A DNA stretch of 64,000 nucleotides. Origin: Allohahella marinimesophila. Its GTDB lineage: Bacteria > Pseudomonadota > Gammaproteobacteria > Pseudomonadales > Oleiphilaceae. This document shows positions 50,886 through 61,012 of the stretch, one piece after another (within the stretch, counting starts at the first letter, position 1; every line of letters begins with the position of its first letter). The notes beneath the pieces are model-generated. The model saw only the letters and a list, made by a program, of their open reading frames with translations, was not told where the DNA came from and made no database searches. Both the position numbers and the translations under genes were made by a program. The DNA lies in NCBI RefSeq assembly GCF_039538005.1, contig NZ_BAABBO010000010.1, positions 160,439 through 224,438 of the forward strand. Direction: 5' to 3'.

Positions 50886-52889
50886 CTAACGCCCATCGCC
50901 CTCGACCATGCGATCGCGTCCCCAGCTCCGTAACATCAGCCCCCTGATCCGTTCAATGGCCTCCGCCTCTACTGCAGCGGGCTCGCCGGGTTCCTGAGCA
51001 TCGAAGTGGAAGATATAGATACGCGACGCGAAGGCTTCGAATTCGAGCGATGACTCGCCGTAGCGCTCGCCGTTGTCGGCAGTGCTCACCACAACACCAT
51101 CACCCCAGTCCTGCCCGCTGTCATTGTTGGGATTATAGAAGAAGACCCTCATCTGCCCACCTGGGTCCAGCGCAACGCGCTGAATAGCGATCGCATGCCA
51201 GCCGATGAAACGAGCCACGCTATCGGTAATGGCGATCCCGGCGGGCTGCGGATGAATCAAAGGCTGATTGCCATTGAAAAAGGGATGGTAGAAAGCGTAG
51301 AAACGACGCATGTAATCTTCGAGATCAATAATATTGCCGGTAGCAACGTCCACGTTGATGCAGAAACCGCGGCCTACCCGCCAGCCGTGGAATTCCGGAT
51401 TGATCCAGCGATGGGGATCGCCTTCACGCCCCAAACAGAGCCGCCCCATTTCCTGATAGATATGATCCAGATGTGGTACCAGAATCAGGGACACCGGATC
51501 GAGATCAACAGGCAGTGCCTCGATACCCGCTGCCAGTGCAGCGCGTGAAGAAATCGCCTCTCCTTCAAAATGCATGACGATTTCATCATCGCGTGCAGCC
51601 GAAGCAATGAGCTGAAGAAGATAATCAGGCACGATATAGGACCAGATCGACAGCGCTCGTGCTGACTGGCAGGTCGGGTTATTGCCCTGCCCTATGCCAA
51701 GAGGCAGACCGAGCATAAGCAGCACACCATGCAGCAATTGCGTTCGTGCTGAAACGCCAGTCCCGAAGCCAGCGTGAATCCGCTGTTCAGTTCGCTCCGA
51801 GAGAGGCAGACCAATCTGCCGCCAGAGCGAAGGGCCTACCGCGGGCTGATAGAGAATACCTCGTTCCAGCATCGAGCTCAGGCCAAATATAGCCTGAGGG
51901 GTTTGCGGGGTCACTGCATGCTGAACCAGCTCGAGTACAAGGTCGTGATAGCAGACCAGACAATCCCTGCCGGTCCCGGACAGCCCGAGCGCGTCGACCA
52001 GCAGCTGCGGGGAATTCTCGACGACGGTCTGTAGAAGCACAGCGTGGTAGGGTGACACGAGTCCGGTATCATGCATAGAGCGCACGAAGCCCGCCGCTTC
52101 AGCCTGCAGAGCCGTGTGGTCAAGATAGTCGATGCGCTGCCGGTAAACGTCTACACCAGGATCTTCCCGGCACAGTTGCGTTGGTCCGTACAAGGCGCTG
52201 ATCAACCGATCAGCCCCCTGCATGATGCGCTCCGTCGCGGCACCCGGTTGCCTGGCCGAGCCACGACAGACGGCGATCTGGGTAATCATCTGTTTCACGC
52301 CATCAAGCTGGATGGGGCGCTGGCGTAATATGCGCCAGATCTCCTCGATGAGTCGGTCGATGATGTGTTCAAAACCGATACGCTCAGCCAGGTAATTGAG
52401 TAGAGCCCGTGGCACTTCTGCAAGACGGCCCTGAGTCTCTCGCTCGGCCTCGGTCAGCGGATTGAAGAGCATGGCCAGGTTCACAGCCAGAACCTGAGTG
52501 AGAAAGTGGTGTGCCTGCTCTGCCGACAGATCAGGACGAATGTACTCACCCATGGCAATAGCCAGCAGACGCAACTCGCTCAGCGTCTCGATAATGACGA
52601 GATTCGAGTCAGGCGATCGGAGCGAGTGGCAGGTCATCGCCGGCACCAGAACCTGGGGCTGAGCCCAATCGGTACCAAGGAACCCACCAGCCTGCTCGAA
52701 CACCACTGCACGTGAGGCTACTTCACCCAGGCCGCCCGCCATGATTATGCGGCGCACAAGATCGAGTACCGGTGACAGCTTTGGAAACTTGGCGAAATCA
52801 GGCGCTTTGGCGAGTCGCGTTATGGCCTCGTCCAGCTTGAGACAAAGCTGCTTGCACTGCGTCTGATCAATCGGCACTGGTTCAGTCAT
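50886..52889 (-). CDS. Large protein with a papain-like Cys-His-Asn signature, operon with ATP-grasp ligase
   Basis: 667 residues without signal or membrane segments. The N-terminal 300 residues are helical. The C-terminal part contains NNPTCQSARALSIWSYI (Cys near 407), GWHAIAIQRV (His near 565) and FFYNPNNDSGQDWG (Asn near 588), which together read like a papain/C39/transglutaminase-type active site, with strand order plausible for that fold. I do not know the family by name. It starts two bases after the stop of an ATP-grasp ligase, so the two surely act together. Confidence 0.7.
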   Translation of the reverse strand: MTEPVPIDQTQCKQLCLKLDEAITRLAKAPDFAKFPKLSPVLDLVRRIIMAGGLGEVASRAVVFEQAGGFLGTDWAQPQVLVPAMTCHSLRSPDSNLVIIETLSELRLLAIAMGEYIRPDLSAEQAHHFLTQVLAVNLAMLFNPLTEAERETQGRLAEVPRALLNYLAERIGFEHIIDRLIEEIWRILRQRPIQLDGVKQMITQIAVCRGSARQPGAATERIMQGADRLISALYGPTQLCREDPGVDVYRQRIDYLDHTALQAEAAGFVRSMHDTGLVSPYHAVLLQTVVENSPQLLVDALGLSGTGRDCLVCYHDLVLELVQHAVTPQTPQAIFGLSSMLERGILYQPAVGPSLWRQIGLPLSERTEQRIHAGFGTGVSARTQLLHGVLLMLGLPLGIGQGNNPTCQSARALSIWSYIVPDYLLQLIASAARDDEIVMHFEGEAISSRAALAAGIEALPVDLDPVSLILVPHLDHIYQEMGRLCLGREGDPHRWINPEFHGWRVGRGFCINVDVATGNIIDLEDYMRRFYAFYHPFFNGNQPLIHPQPAGIAITDSVARFIGWHAIAIQRVALDPGGQMRVFFYNPNNDSGQDWGDGVVVSTADNGERYGESSLEFEAFASRIYIFHFDAQEPGEPAAVEAEAIERIRGLMLRSWGRDRMVEGDGR

Positions 52890-52891
52890 GA

Positions 52892-54115
52892 CTAAATATA
52901 ATAGTCCAATTCTTCCTGACGCTTCAGCAGCTTATGCAGTGTGTCCGCGTTATCGCCCTTGAAGTAAGCAAGTCCCCAGTGCGTGCCGAACGCAGTACGC
53001 TTCGTCACCGTTTCTTCAAGCGGCGTACTCAGTTCATGCGACTCGAAATAAGGATGCTGTTCAGTCTCCTGGGGGATTTCGAGCTTGCTGACGACACGAC
53101 GCCGTGGATACACACCAAAGCAGCCGGCGTAGCAGCTAGCGTCCACAACTTCGCGAGGAAAGAAGTCAGTGATCTCTTTCTCTGTGGTTTTTGGATCGAA
53201 TGCGAGAATGAGGCCCTTATAGGCATTGAACCCATACGCCCGCTCAAGCAACTCGAATACCTTGAAACCAGGCGGCCGATAGGCCACTTCACCGAAGTAC
53301 ATCTCGCCATCGCTGGTAACGAAGTATTCCGGATGAATGAAGCCGAACTCGATATCGAAAACCTGAATCAGCTTCTCGATCTGCCGTGTGATTTTTTCCC
53401 GGTACTTTTCCAGTTCCGGCGATGCCGGCACGTACACGGAGTAACCGAGCGTCACATATTCTGAAATATTCAGGAAACGGATCTTGCCGTTGTGAATCCA
53501 GGCTTCAACTGCAAACTCCCAGCCATCAAGGTGTGACTCTATCAGCGCCGGAAATTCGTCGTCTGGAATGCCATCGACATCGTCGGGCGTGCGAATCACA
53601 CGGTGGCCAAGGCAGCCAGCCTTATCGAAAGCCTTGAAGTGAATCGGATCATTAGGGTCGCCATCGAGCTTGAGCAAAGTCTGGTTGACCCGGCGCAGGA
53701 ATCGTACGACGTCGTCTCTGTCATGCGCCTCTTCGAAGATACCCACTCGAATGCCACCGAGCTGCGCCCTACGCTTCATCAGCGACTTGTCACGCATGAG
53801 CATGGACTGTCCCAGCAGGCGGGGTTTATCAAGCAGCACGGAGTTGATGGCACCAGCCCATTCGACCGTTTCTTCAAACAACGGAATGGCAACGTCGATG
53901 CCTTTATCCTTCAACTTTTGCGCGATTTCCATCGAACGATCATTGAGGCGCTCAAAATTCCATGCCATATATGGAATGTTGTGGGTTGTGCAGTATTCTT
54001 CAGCCCAGTCCGGGGCAACTACAAGATAGCGGCGATCGAAATCAGCAGCGGCTTCCACCGCGTTAAGACTCCAGCCGAGTAAGGCGATATAACCCTTGTC
54101 CGTATTGGTGTTCAT
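52892..54115 (-). CDS. ATP-grasp domain ligase
   Basis: 407 residues from ATG 54115 (GAGGA four bases upstream; the longer frame to 54244 lacks family sequence). N-terminal pre-ATP-grasp Rossmann domain (ALLGWSLNAVEAAADF), then a glycine-poor ATP-grasp fold with KAFDKAGCLGHRV, LDGWEFAVEAWIHNG and the metal-binding FGEVAYRPPG near residue 285. Such enzymes join a carboxylate to an amine through an acyl phosphate. Substrates unknown; pairing with a papain-like protein recalls peptide- or amide-modifying systems. Confidence 0.8.
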   Translation of the reverse strand: MNTNTDKGYIALLGWSLNAVEAAADFDRRYLVVAPDWAEEYCTTHNIPYMAWNFERLNDRSMEIAQKLKDKGIDVAIPLFEETVEWAGAINSVLLDKPRLLGQSMLMRDKSLMKRRAQLGGIRVGIFEEAHDRDDVVRFLRRVNQTLLKLDGDPNDPIHFKAFDKAGCLGHRVIRTPDDVDGIPDDEFPALIESHLDGWEFAVEAWIHNGKIRFLNISEYVTLGYSVYVPASPELEKYREKITRQIEKLIQVFDIEFGFIHPEYFVTSDGEMYFGEVAYRPPGFKVFELLERAYGFNAYKGLILAFDPKTTEKEITDFFPREVVDASCYAGCFGVYPRRRVVSKLEIPQETEQHPYFESHELSTPLEETVTKRTAFGTHWGLAYFKGDNADTLHKLLKRQEELDYYI

Positions 54116-54325
54116 CTGATCCTCGCTGGTAACAAGCTGAAAGCTCCGGCAGTCCTGGCCCAAGCCCAGATGTGATGGTCTTGATGTCCTTTCCGTGGAC
54201 AGTAGTAGGGCCATGACCCTACAGAGCCCGCGTGCGACTTGCAAATGAGCGCCAGATCACAGCCAGGCAACTTATTGCTCATACTGCATTTTATGCCGCA
54301 GCAATGCATGAGCCAGGTCGGTCTT

Positions 54326-55156
54326 TTATTCTTCAAATCTCACGTCGTACTTATCCAGCAGCGATTTCTCCTGTATGCCTTTCAGTGCCAAACGTCCTTC
54401 ATTCCAGATTCTTATAAGCTTCTGCCTTTTTGCTGCAGGAATCTTTTTCGAGAAGATCGGCCGTTCAACCAATTTCTTTTCCAGTCCAGGGCGCACGATC
54501 CGCAGATCCTCTTCGAGACCCAGCCTGTTCAAGGCGTACTGAAGAACAAGGTCATTATCCACATAAGTATCGACCCTGTGGTCCCTGATCATGCGCAAGG
54601 CTCGGTCAACTACGTCGTCGTCACCCGCAATCACTTCAACAAAACTCGAGTGTTTCGGGTCATCCAGGTAGTTTTGATACTCGACGCTCATTGAACTGTA
54701 GTCCCAGCCCGGCCCGGTGGCGACGCGCCGTCCTTCTACGGACTCAATCCCGCTATAGCGCCAGGAATCGTCCCGTCTCACCACAAATGCTGTGGTATAG
54801 GCGAATGTGGGTTCCGTAGCATACACGAAGTCATTTTCTGAATTTTTGGAGAAGAGGTATTCCGGCAACATGTCGCAAAGCCCCTCTGCCACCATATCCA
54901 AGCCCCTAGCCAAAGGGACTTCAAAATACTCTGTCTGGTAGCCTTTCGAGGTGTATATTTCGTCGACCATGTCTATAACGACGCCGCGAGCAGGAGATGC
55001 TTCTGAAGGAAACATCGTCATTGGTGCCCATTGGTCATAGCAAATTTTTAGTGGCTCAGCCTGGCTCTGACTAGCTGCTGAAAAGAACAGCGAAACAGCT
55101 ACATGACAATACAGTTTATTTCTCGACACGGTCGCGACCTTTTGCTTTGGCACCAT
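54326..55156 (-). CDS. Periplasmic substrate-binding protein (SBP type 3)
   Basis: 276 residues from ATG 55156, or 267 from GTG 55129 (AAAGGT seven bases upstream), which gives a cleaner signal peptide ending near SQAEP. The fold is that of family-3 binding proteins (KICYDQWAPMTMFP, YLFSKNSENDFVYATEP, VRRDDSWRYSGIESVEGRRV). No ABC genes follow, so it probably acts as a sensor for the cyclase gene it overlaps. I note WRYS and RVATGPGW typical of tethered periplasmic sensors. Confidence 0.75.
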   Translation of the reverse strand: MVPKQKVATVSRNKLYCHVAVSLFFSAASQSQAEPLKICYDQWAPMTMFPSEASPARGVVIDMVDEIYTSKGYQTEYFEVPLARGLDMVAEGLCDMLPEYLFSKNSENDFVYATEPTFAYTTAFVVRRDDSWRYSGIESVEGRRVATGPGWDYSSMSVEYQNYLDDPKHSSFVEVIAGDDDVVDRALRMIRDHRVDTYVDNDLVLQYALNRLGLEEDLRIVRPGLEKKLVERPIFSKKIPAAKRQKLIRIWNEGRLALKGIQEKSLLDKYDVRFEE

Positions 55157-56396
55157 ACAGCTTCAGATCGGCGCGTTTAAAGAGCTCGACGATCGAATGA
55201 TCTTCAAGCGCTGATGATTCGACGCCAAGGCTCACAGTGTAGGAGAGTGTTCTATCTTCAAACTCCAGCGTTGATTCTCCGATAGCCTGCCGCATTTGAT
55301 CGGCAAGCTTAACCGCATCATCAAGGGAGGTATCAGGCAGGAAAACACCGAACTCCTCGCCACCAAGTCTTCCGAGGAGATCAGATTTTCGTAAGATCGC
55401 ACGGATAGTCTGTGTGAAATGGATCAGCACCTTGTCGCCGACTACATGACCAAAGGTATCGTTGATTTTCTTGAAGTGGTCTAAATCCATTAGGATAAGC
55501 GCTCCAGGCGATTCCTGACGTCTGGAGAGGGCAAGCAAGTGCTGCGCAGTTTCGAGAAAGCTCCCCCGATTCAATATGCCAGTCAAGGAGTCTTTGGTAG
55601 CCAGGTCCTTGAGCTTCTCATTGAGAATCTGCAGCTCCTCTGTACGCTCTGCCACAGCCTGTTCAAGCCAGCTTCGCTTTGCCTGCTCATCCTCCAATAG
55701 ACGTTCCTGATCACGCTCCATGGCAGCGAGCATTGCATTCATATGGTCCTGAAGTCGACTGAGTTCATTATCGTCTATGTTTGGCAGGCTGATGCGTTGT
55801 CTGCCGTTATGGCTGAGTTGGACCTCTTCAACCTGACGCATCAACTCTCTCAACGGACTTGCCAGATAACGATCGAACGCCCATATAAAAAGCCAGAATA
55901 AGACAGAGAGCTTTATGATTGCCGTAACCGCAATCAAGAAAAACCCGAACAGGACTCGATCAAGAATAACCTCTGAAGAGGAATATAATGTGAGCATTCC
56001 CAACGAGATCTGTTTTTCCTTCAGTACCCAGTTCAATTCTGCTGTCGTACCGAAAGTTGACATAGGTGCCGAACCGGGTGGATAGATTCTTCTCGAAATC
56101 ATCGGTTCGCCATTCTTATCAGCGATATCGACGCCTACTATAATCGGCATTTTAACGAGCCCGGCAATAAGCGCATCGAGCTGGTTCTGGTTATATTGCC
56201 ACAAACTGGTAGATATGGGACCGCTGACTGTTTCTTCCAGCTGCTTCAGTTCATTCAAGATCGAATCCTGAGTTTTCAGATATTCACTCAGGAACTGGAG
56301 GCTTGTAATCAGGCAGGCCACACCAAAATAGATGGAGAAAATAACCCGCATCATTTTTTTGGACAGATTCTTTGGACGCAGGAAGCTCGTAGACAC
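55116..56396 (-). CDS. Membrane diguanylate cyclase (GGDEF)
   Basis: 426 residues: two TM helices (about 13-35 and 150-180) enclosing a periplasmic domain of about 115 residues, a HAMP-like and coiled-coil segment, and a C-terminal GGDEF domain with the intact site RLGGEEFGVFLPD near 350. It makes c-di-GMP. There is no clear RxxD inhibition site directly before the motif (sequence RAILRKSDLLGR). The gene overlaps the binding-protein gene downstream by about 14-40 bases, so a ligand-sensing pair is likely. Confidence 0.88.
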   Translation of the reverse strand: MSTSFLRPKNLSKKMMRVIFSIYFGVACLITSLQFLSEYLKTQDSILNELKQLEETVSGPISTSLWQYNQNQLDALIAGLVKMPIIVGVDIADKNGEPMISRRIYPPGSAPMSTFGTTAELNWVLKEKQISLGMLTLYSSSEVILDRVLFGFFLIAVTAIIKLSVLFWLFIWAFDRYLASPLRELMRQVEEVQLSHNGRQRISLPNIDDNELSRLQDHMNAMLAAMERDQERLLEDEQAKRSWLEQAVAERTEELQILNEKLKDLATKDSLTGILNRGSFLETAQHLLALSRRQESPGALILMDLDHFKKINDTFGHVVGDKVLIHFTQTIRAILRKSDLLGRLGGEEFGVFLPDTSLDDAVKLADQMRQAIGESTLEFEDRTLSYTVSLGVESSALEDHSIVELFKRADLKLYGAKAKGRDRVEK

Positions 56397-56636
56397 TAAG
56401 TATGATCCTCTCCGATTAGCTTAAGGGAAAAACTTCTCGTGATTTTGTCAAGCGCAGTCGCGGCTGGGCTTTGTCTGACCCGCCACGAATTATCGTGAGG
56501 TGATTCGCCTGCTCGCGGATGTAAATAATCAGCGATGTTCATATGCATCACAATTCAATCAAACGAATGGATGAGACAAAGCTCGTAAGACAGCTCATCA
56601 CCGCAGTAATTGCTGCTTCTGGCAGCGGATTTGCCT

Positions 56637-56990
56637 CTAGACCAACACTTGCCGTGTACCGCTGATGTATTGATGGATCTGACGCTCTGTTTTTGAATCA
56701 ATCATCTCTTCTGGTCCGCGACCATTTGGGCAAAGCATGCGAGGTGTGGTGCCAAACAGTCGACAAATCAACGGTCTTTCCGCGTATACCGTGCAACCTT
56801 CAGGGCCCAGGTGCACGCAGTCGAGCTCAGTGAGTGCGGCTTCATGCTCGGCATCAGTTTTCACTGGCAGGCGCGACATTTCTTCAGAGGAAGTCGTGAC
56901 CGGCCCGCAGCAATCGTGGCAGCCCGGCACGCATTCGAAGGACGGAATCCGCTCGCGCAGACGTGCGATGATTTCTCGGTTAGTGCTCAT
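56637..56990 (-). CDS. YkgJ-family cysteine cluster protein
   Basis: 117 residues from ATG 56990 (GTG 56999 adds three). Cysteines are arranged CVPGCHDCCGPV, then CVHLGPEGCTVYAERPLICR with a final MLCPNG, matching the YkgJ/zinc- or iron-sulfur-binding family. Cytoplasmic; role unknown. It ends 240 bases before the cyclase start and lies 22 bases downstream of the GST-like gene stop. Confidence 0.85.
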   Translation of the reverse strand: MSTNREIIARLRERIPSFECVPGCHDCCGPVTTSSEEMSRLPVKTDAEHEAALTELDCVHLGPEGCTVYAERPLICRLFGTTPRMLCPNGRGPEEMIDSKTERQIHQYISGTRQVLV

Positions 56991-57011
56991 CCGGGACACG
57001 CCTATTCGAGT

Positions 57012-57935
57012 TCATTTTTCAACGAGTGAATATCCGGCGCGTGGAAAATGAACGTGCAGCTGTCCAAATTCGTTACTGTGCCTTGCGAGTATGATTCGAT
57101 CCTCTGTCAGGGCAGCCAGAACGCCTGTAACAGGTAGGGTGCCGTAATCAGTGGGTGACACCTGGACCACTGTACCCTTCGCCACTGGCACTTCCTCTAC
57201 GCTGGGTGGGAGTGAACGGGGTTCTGATTCGCGTGCCGCTGCAAACGCGGCATCAAGCGTGACTTCCTCGCGTCGGCCGTGCCCGATGTCGCTAACGTGC
57301 TGGTACCAGGCTTCAACCTTTGGTCCTGATTTGAGCGGACGCCGGTTGCAGGCAACGTAGAGCCAGAGCGGATGATAGGTGGCGAAATCTGCAACTGAAA
57401 CTGTCTCGCCGCCAACCCATGAGTGCTCAGTCAGTCTTTTTTCAAGGGCAGCCAGCAGGTCGTCCAGTTCGGCCTCGGCCCTCGGCCCCTGTGGTGGGCG
57501 AACTGTACCGCCTTTCATCATGCCGGTTCTATCCTTGATGAAGTGGTACGTGCCCACCGGTCCGATCTGCAGCAGCATTGTGCCTAGTAGCCGCAGTGGC
57601 TTGACCGCGCCGATAGCGGCGAAGAACGCTTTCTTTTCCGCTTGCTCCATCAGCGCTGCAGCCGCCGAGTCGACCGCCGCCGGATCAAGCGCTGAGCAAT
57701 CGGTCGCTTTTGCGATTTCCCGCGCAATAAGCGCAGTGTCACAGAATATGTCCGCGCCTACCTGCGCAACAGGAATTCGTCGATAGCCGCCTGTGAGTTT
57801 GTCCAGGCCTGGCCGGGGGGGCTGTACTGGTGAGATAACTGACTGCCAGCCAGCGTTGGTCAATCCGAACATCAAGCGAATTTTTTCGGCGTAGGGAGAG
57901 CTGTCGTAGTGGTGGAGAATCATTGAGTTATTCAT
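57012..57935 (-). CDS. Glutathione S-transferase-like protein
   Basis: 307 residues from ATG 57935 (AGGAA just upstream). The N-terminal domain matches the thioredoxin-like GST module (ILHHYDSSPYAEKIRLMFG, RRIPVAQVGADIFCDTALI) and the middle the helical domain (VGGETVSVADFATYHPLWLY). About 70 further residues at the C-terminus are unusual (VQVSPTDYGTLPVTGVLAAL). The start overlaps the ancestral 3' end of the GGDEF-EAL pseudogene, showing they were once translationally coupled. Confidence 0.85.
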   Translation of the reverse strand: MNNSMILHHYDSSPYAEKIRLMFGLTNAGWQSVISPVQPPRPGLDKLTGGYRRIPVAQVGADIFCDTALIAREIAKATDCSALDPAAVDSAAAALMEQAEKKAFFAAIGAVKPLRLLGTMLLQIGPVGTYHFIKDRTGMMKGGTVRPPQGPRAEAELDDLLAALEKRLTEHSWVGGETVSVADFATYHPLWLYVACNRRPLKSGPKVEAWYQHVSDIGHGRREEVTLDAAFAAARESEPRSLPPSVEEVPVAKGTVVQVSPTDYGTLPVTGVLAALTEDRIILARHSNEFGQLHVHFPRAGYSLVEK

Positions 57936-60902
57936 TGTTCCTGGCTGCTCCTGTCCAGTCGCTCTGATACGGCAGGGGCCGAGCAATCAGCTAGCCCTGA
58001 GCCAGGTCACAGCCGCGGTCTCGCAGCAAGGCCAGCTGCTCTTCGCTCTCAACGCCTTCTGCGATGACCTTGAGCCCAAGACTATGAGCCATGACGATGA
58101 TGGTCTTGACGATTACTTCGCTGCCAGGGTCTGTTGTTACTTCGGCAATGAATGACTTGTCGATCTTGAGTGTGTCGATTGGGAAACGCTTCAGGTAACT
58201 CAGGCTGGAATACCCCGTTCCGAAGTCGTCGAGAGAAATACTCACCCCCAGTTCGATCAGTTCCTCCATCGTGCCGATGGCTGACTCAACATCATACATC
58301 AGCGCGCTTTCCGTGATCTCCAGTTCCAGCCCGGACGGCGGCATACCCGTCTCATCCAGGATCTGACGAATGGTAGCCACGAGGTCTTCCTGATGGAGCT
58401 GTCTGGCGGAGAGGTTCACTGCTACTCTCAGCCCCTGCTGGCCGGCGCATTGGCGGCAGGCCTCGCGCAACACCCATTTACCGATGGGGACGATCAATCC
58501 AGTCGTTTCAGCCAATGGAATGAAGCGGTCGGGGCCAATCATACCCTGCGTGGGATGATGCCAGCGCAAGAGGGCCTCCAGCCCAACAATTGCCCCCGAC
58601 ACAATATCCATCTGAGGCTGATAGTAAAGCACGAACTGCGCCTGCCCCAGTGCATGTCTCAATGATGTTTCCAGCTCCAGCCCATCATCGACGGCCTGGT
58701 CGCTGCCCGCATCGAAATGCAGGTAGTTACCCCCCCCTTTCTCCTTGATGGTGGCCATTGCACTTCTAGCGCTGTTGATCAGTGCATCGATGCTCCTGCC
58801 CTTATGCGGGTACTCCGCGATGCCGATACTGCATGAGACGAAGAGCTCTCGGCTGTCATCCAGGACTATGAGCGAATGCAGTGCACTACTGATGGCGCGG
58901 TTGATCCTGGTAGCGCCGGCAGCGCTCTGGCCTGGAAGCAGGACAACAAATTCGTCACCACTCCAGCGGGATACTGTATCGGTCTTGTCCACGCACGAGC
59001 TGATCATTTTGCCACGTGACGGAGCACTTCGTCGCCGCCAGCATGTCCCAAGCTGTCGTTGACCTGTTTAAAGCGGTCGATATCCACATACAGCAAGCTG
59101 ACAAGGCCTTTAAAGCTGTCAGCCTGAAAAATGGCCTGCTGCAGCCGGTCAGTGAGCAGCAAGCGATTTGGCAGATCCGTCACATTGTCGAAATTCGTCA
59201 GATAATCCAGTTTCTGGCTCTTCTCCAGGCCGGCAATCGCGAATGAGATATCGCCAGTCACCTCCTGTAAAAGCTTCATGTCAGAGTCATCGAACGAGAA
59301 GGACTCGTGCCGGTTGAGCAGAAAGGCCGCTTCCAGGGCATGCTCATGCAAATTCAGTGGGAAGGCCGCCAGGTCGTTCCGCACAACGATGCGATGGTGC
59401 TGGACGCAGTCGCTGACGGCCTCCATTTCGTCACCGGTCAACCGTCGGACTTCGATCGGTGTTGCGGCCGCATGCGCACGCAGAATAGTGCATTTCCCGG
59501 ACTGGGTATCCTGCTGCACAACCAGTGCGGCAGACAGTCCGCCCTCTTCCACCGTAATGCGCGTAGCGCACTCAAACAGATGGTCGAGGCTCTGACTGCG
59601 CACGATGAGGGTGTTGATACCGCTCAACACTTTATGCATGCGATTGAGGCGCATTATTTTCTGTTCAGCTGCCACACGCTCGGTAATGTCCACGATGGCA
59701 GCTACCACGAAGCGGCCATCGGCCGTCTGGACAGGATTCAGCGCAATCTCAGCCCTGAATCCAGTGCCGTCCTGGCGCAATGCAAACAGCTCCCGACCTT
59801 CTCCCATGATTCGCTGCTGAGCGTGGATCATATACTCGCTGCGGTATGCCGAATGACCCTGACGAAACTGATCGGGTACCAGCTGCTCCACAGACAAGCC
59901 CACCAATCGATTGTCCGCATAACCCAACACCGAGTGCGCCAGGCGGTTGCCCATGCGGATGATGCCGAGCTCATCGATCATGATCGTGGCTACAGGCGAG
60001 GAGTCGATGGTGGAGCAGAAGCGTTCTTCTTCGCAGTTGAGCGCGTCGGCGCCAAGCCAGCCGACAAAGCCAAGCACCAGAATGCTGGACAAACTGCCCA
60101 ATGCGAAACCGAATGCCTCCGAATAGTACCCCGCCAGCACACCCTGCAGGCTTAGCCAGCTCATGAGGATCGGCGTTGCTGCGATGAAGGGAAACAGGCG
60201 CCGAAGCGAGCGGCCCCCAACGAAACGACTCGTGGCAGAACTCATCAGGCCTTCGCCAGGCCGCACGAACAACATCCCCACCCCACAGAGGACGAACAGC
60301 ACAGCGGTGTGCAACGCCATGGTCGAGAATACCGGCAGCCTGAATTCTTTCACGCCAAACGCATAGCCGATCACGGCTGCGCCGCCGATAATGGCCACTG
60401 CAAGACCGAGGAGTTGCAGTATCAGAATGGAGTGACGTCCAGAGATCACAGCGATCAGCCACCCAGCACCAATCATACTGAAACACAGTGCTGTACCAAC
60501 TGACATTCGCCCGGGCCAGTTCTCTGGAGCGGTTGCAGTATCAGGAATCAGAATATTATCAATGCCCAGCAGCAGACCTGACCCATATTCGAATAGCGTG
60601 AGGCCCGAGATTAAAAACAACAGCAAAGCCAGGAGCGCAGCCACCGGATCCTTAGGTGGAGCTTCAGAGGGCGCTTTGCGAACCAGAATGACCCCGCAAG
60701 TGACGAAACAAAGTGCCGTGTTGAGCTTCATCGACTGAAAGGTGGGTAGCAGACGTTTTCCTGCTTCGATATCAAAGACCCAGGACACTATCACCAGAAC
60801 GCTGATAGCGATGACTGCCCAGCCAATTTGACCGGCCATGCTGCTGTAGATAGCTGGCGAGCTGAGAGCTGAACTTTTGAGTAGATAGTTTAACGCTGGC
60901 AT
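57928..60902 (-). pseudogene. GGDEF-EAL c-di-GMP protein broken by a frameshift and a nonsense codon
   Basis: Reads as one gene in three pieces. Piece one, 60902-59004, codes eight TM segments, a PAS domain, a GAF domain and the start of GGDEF, ending VDIDRFKQVNDSLGHAGGDE then VLRHVAK and a stop. Piece two, 59007-57991, continues in another frame with RWSGDEFVVLLPG and a full EAL domain (GLEALLRW, LDDFGTGYSSLSYL). Joining needs one extra base at GCAAAATGATC. The second lesion is TAG at 57993-57991 where family members have Tyr after DLAQG; the frame beyond it codes LIARPLPY, as expected. The GST start overlaps this old 3' end. Confidence 0.85.
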
Positions 60903-61012
60903 GGGGGTGCCTCTTCATCATAAGACAGTCTGAAATCATCCAGACGGACGCAGTTTCGTCCAGCCGCTTTAGCAAGGAAGGGCGCATAGTCAGCGCGCTT
61001 GATCTGCAGCAT
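60890..61012 (-). pseudogene. Remnant of a GGDEF domain C-terminus
   Basis: A 40-codon minus-strand frame reads MLQIKRADYAPFLAKAAGRN then CVRLDD, the final helix of a diguanylate cyclase (ADxALYxAKxxGRN) with two substitutions, ending just inside the pseudogene start. A TGA is six codons upstream. A second c-di-GMP gene probably lay here. Confidence 0.6.

Noticed and set aside
57991..59007. Programmed frameshift in the GGDEF-EAL gene
   Set aside because: A slippery GCAAAATGA is present, but a second independent nonsense codon makes decay or sequencing error more likely.
59307..60155. Long plus-strand frame opposite the c-di-GMP gene
   Set aside because: Antisense shadow; composition is not protein-like.
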